A stretch of 9,478 nt of DNA from contig PWNY01000147.1 in assembly GCA_003557805.1 (NCBI GenBank), positions 1 through 9,478 of the forward strand, read 5' to 3'. The notes under the pieces were generated by a model. That model was not told the DNA's origin. It saw only the letters and a list, made by a program, of their open reading frames with translations, and did not search any database. Shown here piece after piece: positions 5,714 through 9,478 of this stretch (position 1 is the stretch's first letter; every line of letters begins with the position of its first letter). Source of the stretch: Bacteroidales bacterium (lineage in GTDB: Bacteria; Bacteroidota; Bacteroidia; Bacteroidales; UBA7960). The translations under genes were made by a program, and so were the position numbers.

Positions 5714-8209
5714 ATGTTCAAGGGAAGGGAAAACAGCCCCCTGGTGGTTGGCGGACGTTACGGGCTCAGCTCAAAGGACACTGTGCCCGGTCATATAATC
5801 TCAGTCTTTGACAACCTGCGCCTGCCGGAACCAAAGAACCAGTTCACTGTTGGAATAGTTGATGATGTTACCTTTACATCCCTGCCACTTGGTGAGAACA
5901 TCGACGTGTCACCTGAGGGCAACTATGCAGCAAAATTCTATGGAATTGGTGCTGACGGTACAGTGGGTGCCAACAAGAACTCTATCAAAATCATCGGCGA
6001 TACTACCGACAAGTATGCACAGGGATATTTCTCATATGACAGCAAGAAATCAGGAGGAATTACCGTATCACACCTGAGGTTCGGCGACAGTCCGATTCGT
6101 TCACCTTATCTAATCAATGCAGCCGACTTTGTGGCATGTCACGTTCCGGCATACCTGGATAAGTATGATATGCTAAAAGGCCTGAAAAAGGGAGGAACCT
6201 TCCTTTTGAACTCCATCTGGGATGTTGAGGAGACAAAGAAGAGGATGCCTGACCATATGAAGCGCTATATCGCTGAAAACGACATTAAGTTTTATATCAT
6301 AAATGCTACCGAGATAGCTGAAAAGATCGGGCTTGGAGGCAGGACAAATACCATAATGCAGAGTGCGTTCTTCAAGCTTGCCGAGGTAATTCCTTACGAC
6401 AAAGCTGTAAAGGAGATGAAGGATGCGATCCAGAAGACATACGGCCGTAAAGGTGAGGAGATTGTCAGGATGAACAATGCAGCAGTTGATGAGGGTGGAA
6501 AGGTTGTGAAGGTAGATATTACTGAAGAGTGGAAGAAAGCGGAAGCTGAGGTGAAACTTAAGGTTAGGGAAGATGTTCCGGAGTTTATACGTGATATTGT
6601 CTACCCCATAAACAGCCAGAAAGGTGATGACTTGCCGGTGAGCGCATTCCGCGACCGAGAGGACGGAACCTTCCCGCCTGGAACCACTGCTTATGAAAAA
6701 AGGGGAATTGCAGTACATGTTCCTGATTGGATCAAGGATAACTGTATACAGTGTAACCAGTGTGCATATGTCTGCCCGCACGCTGTTATAAGACCATTTT
6801 TACTAGATGATAAGGAGATGAAAAAGGCCCCTGAAGGTCTTGAAGTTGTGGATGCCAAGGGCAAATCACTTGCCGGGCTAAAATACAGAATGCAAATAAG
6901 CCCGCTTGACTGTACCGGTTGTGGTAACTGCGTTGATGTTTGCCCCTCACCGAAGAAGGCCCTCGAGATGAAACTTCTCGATGAAATGATGCATGAGGAC
7001 AAGAACTGGGACTGGGTTATCGGGAATGTATCCTACAAGGATACCCTGCTGAACAAATCACAGTCAGTGAAGAACAGCCAGTTTGCACAGCCGCTGTTTG
7101 AGTTCAGCGGTGCCTGCGCCGGCTGTGGCGAGACCCCCTATATCAAACTTATCACCCAGTTGTATGGTGACAGGATGATGATTGCAAATGCCACCGGTTG
7201 CTCTTCAATCTACGGAGGGTCAGCTCCCGCCACACCCTATACAGTTAACAGTAACGGTCACGGTCCTGCCTGGGCTAACTCCCTGTTCGAGGACAATGCC
7301 GAATATGGTTTTGGTATGGCAACAGGTGTGCGTAAACTAAGGGACAGGATCGCACGCTTAATGAAGGCAGCTCTTGATGCCGGAAATATCGGTGATGACA
7401 CCAGGAAGGCATTTACCCAGTGGCTTGAGTCAAAGGATGACGGCGAGAAGTCAAGGGAGGCCTCTGAGATAGTTGTCAAAAGCCTTGAAAAGGAGAAAAA
7501 CCCGGTTGCCGGCCAGATACTTGACCTGAAACAGTATCTTGTAAAGAAATCAGTTTGGTGCTTCGGCGGTGACGGATGGGCCTATGATATCGGGTTTGGC
7601 GGTCTTGACCATGTTGTTGCCTCGGGAGAAGATGTTAACCTGCTTGTAATGGACACGGAGGTTTATTCCAATACTGGTGGACAGGCTTCAAAGGCTACGC
7701 CTGTCGGGGCAATTGCCAAGTTTGCTGCTTCCGGGAAGCGTATCCGCAAAAAGGACCTTGGGCTGATGGCAATGACCTATGGTTATGTGTATGTAGCACA
7801 GGTCGGTATGGGTGCAAACCAGAACCAGTTCCTTAAAGCCGTAAGGGAGGCCGAGGAGTACCCGGGGCCCAGCATAATAATAGCATACTCTCCATGTATA
7901 AACCATGGATTGCGCAATGGAATGGGAAGTACCCAGCAGCAGACAAAGGATGCCGTTGAGGCAGGATACTGGCAGTTATACCGTTATAACCCACTGCTTG
8001 AGGCACAGGGTAAAAACCCCTTCCAGCTTGACAGCAAGGAACCCGACTGGGCTAAATTCCAGGATTTCCTTAACTCAGAGGTGAGGTTCAGCTCATTGAA
8101 AAAAGCCTTCCCGAAAGAGGCGGGTGAACTGTTCAAGGCAGCTGAGGAAAACTCCAGGTGGCGCTACAATATGTACAGGCGTTATGCTGAGATGACATTT
8201 TCGGAATAG
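5714..8209 (+). CDS. nifJ: PFOR C-terminal part (most of domain II to the ThDP and iron-sulfur domains)
   Basis: The first ATG after the premature stop is at 5714 and gives 831 residues, but NifJ homology begins at 5561, 51 codons earlier (KVGLISVHLYRPF, then LDRTKEPGAHGEPLYLDV). No ATG, GTG or TTG lies in that gap, so 5714 is unlikely to be a natural start. Numbering from 5714: the gamma-like domain is about 75-265; the two [4Fe-4S] sites are C344/C347/C350/C354 and C400/C403/C406/C410, each CxxCxxCxxxCP. The proximal cluster ligands are C468, C471, C496 and C728, with the spacing of Cys812/815/840/1071 in the D. africanus enzyme. The diphosphate and Mg site is GDGWAYDIG (619-627), followed by DTEVYSNTGGQ (647-657). 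It ends just after domain VI and lacks the extra oxygen-protective C-terminal domain of the D. africanus enzyme. The stop is TAG. Every catalytic residue I could check is intact. Confidence 0.88.
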   Translation: MFKGRENSPLVVGGRYGLSSKDTVPGHIISVFDNLRLPEPKNQFTVGIVDDVTFTSLPLGENIDVSPEGNYAAKFYGIGADGTVGANKNSIKIIGDTTDKYAQGYFSYDSKKSGGITVSHLRFGDSPIRSPYLINAADFVACHVPAYLDKYDMLKGLKKGGTFLLNSIWDVEETKKRMPDHMKRYIAENDIKFYIINATEIAEKIGLGGRTNTIMQSAFFKLAEVIPYDKAVKEMKDAIQKTYGRKGEEIVRMNNAAVDEGGKVVKVDITEEWKKAEAEVKLKVREDVPEFIRDIVYPINSQKGDDLPVSAFRDREDGTFPPGTTAYEKRGIAVHVPDWIKDNCIQCNQCAYVCPHAVIRPFLLDDKEMKKAPEGLEVVDAKGKSLAGLKYRMQISPLDCTGCGNCVDVCPSPKKALEMKLLDEMMHEDKNWDWVIGNVSYKDTLLNKSQSVKNSQFAQPLFEFSGACAGCGETPYIKLITQLYGDRMMIANATGCSSIYGGSAPATPYTVNSNGHGPAWANSLFEDNAEYGFGMATGVRKLRDRIARLMKAALDAGNIGDDTRKAFTQWLESKDDGEKSREASEIVVKSLEKEKNPVAGQILDLKQYLVKKSVWCFGGDGWAYDIGFGGLDHVVASGEDVNLLVMDTEVYSNTGGQASKATPVGAIAKFAASGKRIRKKDLGLMAMTYGYVYVAQVGMGANQNQFLKAVREAEEYPGPSIIIAYSPCINHGLRNGMGSTQQQTKDAVEAGYWQLYRYNPLLEAQGKNPFQLDSKEPDWAKFQDFLNSEVRFSSLKKAFPKEAGELFKAAEENSRWRYNMYRRYAEMTFSE

Positions 8210-8230
8210 AAGACTCTGCTTTTGTTCAAT

Positions 8231-8268
8231 AAAATGGGGGCAGTTACTCGTTAACTGCCCCCATTTTT
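8231..8268. terminator. Strong bidirectional terminator between nifJ and the convergent gene
   Basis: Bases 8231-8246 pair with 8252-8267 in a perfect 16-bp stem around the 5-base loop CTCGT; the core is TGGGGGCAGTTA against TAACTGCCCCCA. The A4 at the left base and T5 at the right (8264-8268) give a T tract in the + direction, and the mirror image gives one on the - strand. It lies 21 bases after the nifJ stop and about 50 bases after the stop of the - strand gene, so it probably ends both transcripts. Confidence 0.9.
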
Positions 8269-8316
8269 ATATCCAGACCTGGTAGTCTAAAACCTAATAC
8301 CAAAAAATCCTGCTTT

Positions 8317-9478
8317 CTATAATCGCGGGTTATATGCAGCACTGAAATCTGACCCGAAGGTATAGCTAATACCAATGGTGCCACTCATGCTGTAATCGGT
8401 CGCCTGCTGCGCCTGCTCAAGCAATATCTCTTCAAGGGACATATCACCAGCGGAAATTGATATAAGATCGTTGATAATATCCAGGTTCGTCCTAACATTG
8501 AGCGACAGCCCCTGGAAAATCCTGAGGGATACACTTGCGTATAATTCTGCGCGGTTTATTGAAAAATCCTGAAAAAAGTGTGAGCCGGTTATCCCTGCAC
8601 GGAAGTTTCCCCATGGCTGCTGGAAACTTGCAGAAGCCTCTACCGACTGGGACCATAGGAACTCCTCATCCTTTGCGAATATTGTTGTTTCAATATAGTT
8701 GTGGTATCCGTACCCCATCCTGTAGGCGAAGGTTATTGATCGCCTTGTAGCCTCATCATAAGGGAATAAACTGTACTCTAAGGCGGGAGAAAGTTCAGTG
8801 TTGAATTTCGTATTATGAAAAGTACTCGACAAACTTGAGTTAAATATCCCGACAGACCAGTGGTCATTTAAACTTTTTATGATATACGACTGGTGACCGT
8901 GACGGTGCGAGGTACTTACAATGGTTGCATCATCGGTATAATAGGTCCTGTTGTTGAAATTGAAATAGGGCCTTAAACGTATTTTCCATTCTTCAGTGAC
9001 CCTGTCGGCATAAAACCCGGCGCGGAAGGAGTGCCGCTTTTGCTTCTCTTCCCTGTAGAAATTGCCTCCTCCATATATCTCAAATACCCAGCTGTTCCAG
9101 GGGTCAACTTCGGGTTCAATATCATTATCCACTTCATTTAAACTGCGATCATAGTTATATGCTACAATAATCCTGTCCGCCAGATCTGTCTCCAGGATAT
9201 AATTAACCAGGCCGGCTTTTATCAGGTTGGTATAGCCTCTCCTTGTATCATAGCTGGTGTTTGAGGCAGGGGCCCAGTATGTCAGCTCCTGCCGCATATC
9301 GGAGAAGGCTCGCCTGCCTATCAGTGATATTGCGTAATTTGTACCGGCTGTTCCAGCACTATGTCTTGTTATTATGATATGGACATCCGCATTCTCTTGA
9401 TCCCTTACAAAAGATACTATTGGTATCTGCTGGCGGAAATAATCCTCGTCGAACCATCTTCCTGTGTCAAGGAAGACA
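8317..9478 (-). CDS. Outer-membrane beta-barrel protein of unknown function, 5' end outside the window
   Basis: The frame is open from the stop TAG (8317-8319) to the right edge of the window, 386 codons, with no start reached. ATG at 9297 is internal: the 60 codons upstream (VFLDTGRWFDEDYFRQQIPI, then FVRDQENADVHIIITR) are plainly coding and belong to the same conserved family. About the first 95 visible residues look like a small alpha/beta region. From the segment VDPWNSWVFEIYGGGNFY onward there are alternating amphipathic strands with acidic or polar loops, including WKIRLRPYFNFNNRTYYTDD, DHWSVGIFNSSLSSTFHN and QPWGNFRAGITGSHFF. The end GISYTFGSDFSAAYNPRL looks like a closing barrel strand plus a short tail. 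I recall uncharacterised proteins of the same build in Bacteroidota and related phyla, but know of no function. A short helix, SLEEILLEQAQQATD, precedes the last strands. It is convergent with nifJ and shares its terminator. The barrel call is an inference from the strand pattern. Confidence 0.75.
   Translation of the reverse strand, partial: VFLDTGRWFDEDYFRQQIPIVSFVRDQENADVHIIITRHSAGTAGTNYAISLIGRRAFSDMRQELTYWAPASNTSYDTRRGYTNLIKAGLVNYILETDLADRIIVAYNYDRSLNEVDNDIEPEVDPWNSWVFEIYGGGNFYREEKQKRHSFRAGFYADRVTEEWKIRLRPYFNFNNRTYYTDDATIVSTSHRHGHQSYIIKSLNDHWSVGIFNSSLSSTFHNTKFNTELSPALEYSLFPYDEATRRSITFAYRMGYGYHNYIETTIFAKDEEFLWSQSVEASASFQQPWGNFRAGITGSHFFQDFSINRAELYASVSLRIFQGLSLNVRTNLDIINDLISISAGDMSLEEILLEQAQQATDYSMSGTIGISYTFGSDFSAAYNPRL

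Larger units (their letters stand above)
4670..8209 (+). pseudogene. nifJ: Pyruvate:ferredoxin (flavodoxin) oxidoreductase gene interrupted by an in-frame TAA
   Basis: Read through, this is a complete single-chain PFOR of 1179 codons, the usual NifJ length (about 1170-1200). The enzyme oxidises pyruvate with CoA to acetyl-CoA and CO2 and passes electrons to ferredoxin or flavodoxin in the cytoplasm of anaerobes. All domains are present in order: pyrimidine-binding domain I, domain II, the gamma-like domain III, a linker, a two-cluster ferredoxin domain and the thiamine-diphosphate domain VI. The one defect is TAA at codon 297 (5558-5560), in domain II, near the end of the strand-helix that starts EDIIIAMGSITETI. 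The frame does not change across it: KVGLISVHLYRPF follows directly, as expected for NifJ. Nothing else has decayed, so the lesion is very recent, a sequence error, or a readthrough site. The gene starts at ATG 4670 downstream of a candidate promoter, ends at TAG, and is followed by a strong terminator, so it is probably monocistronic. The two reading-frame pieces are given separately. Confidence 0.85.

Noticed and set aside
6173..6781. Open frame of 202 codons on the - strand, and a 173-codon one at 5162-5683
   Set aside because: Both lie antisense to the strongly conserved nifJ frame, have no recognisable domains and have low-complexity shadow-like composition.
8317..9297. Taking ATG 9297 as the start of the last gene (326 residues)
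   Set aside because: The same frame stays open to the window edge and the 60 upstream codons look coding, so the gene starts outside the window.
1..9478. Mobile element, CRISPR array, toxin-antitoxin pair, phage or defence genes
   Set aside because: No transposase, integrase, direct-repeat array, terminal inverted repeats or small paired genes were found; the window reads as core chromosome.

Overview
The window looks like a chromosomal segment of an anaerobic member of the Bacteroidota, most likely from the Bacteroidales/Marinilabiliales side of the phylum. The evidence is a porin of the Bacteroidota-specific Porin_10 type, an outer-membrane patatin-Omp85 fusion, a NifJ-type pyruvate:ferredoxin oxidoreductase, a TAnnTTTG promoter element, signal peptides ending in AQ, and the absence of clear Shine-Dalgarno sites. 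No mobile element, CRISPR array, tRNA or phage gene is visible. The placement is an inference from gene content.

Layout, left to right. Bases 1 to about 29 look like the last bases of a 5S rRNA gene on the + strand, followed by a rho-independent terminator (38-71), so an rRNA operon probably ends here. Converging on it from the - strand is a 771-residue patatin-like phospholipase carrying a POTRA domain and an Omp85 beta-barrel (93-2408). A divergent intergenic stretch leads to a + strand Porin_10 gene (2584-4485). After a gap of about 180 bp with a good TAnnTTTG element comes nifJ (4670-8209), followed by a near-ideal bidirectional hairpin terminator (8231-8268). It is shared with a convergent - strand gene (8317 to the window end) that encodes an outer-membrane beta-barrel protein of unknown function and runs off the right edge.

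The most notable point is nifJ. Its reading frame is intact over 1179 codons and all cofactor ligands are present, but codon 297 is TAA. Homology continues in the same frame directly after this stop, so it is a single nonsense codon and not a frameshift, a subunit boundary or two genes. It may be a real recent mutation, a sequencing or assembly error, or, less likely, a readthrough site. If real, the central pyruvate-to-acetyl-CoA enzyme of this locus is broken.

The genes do not form one pathway. Three of the four encode outer-membrane proteins and the fourth is a cytoplasmic redox enzyme, and each seems to be its own transcription unit. I found no convincing new multi-gene system here.
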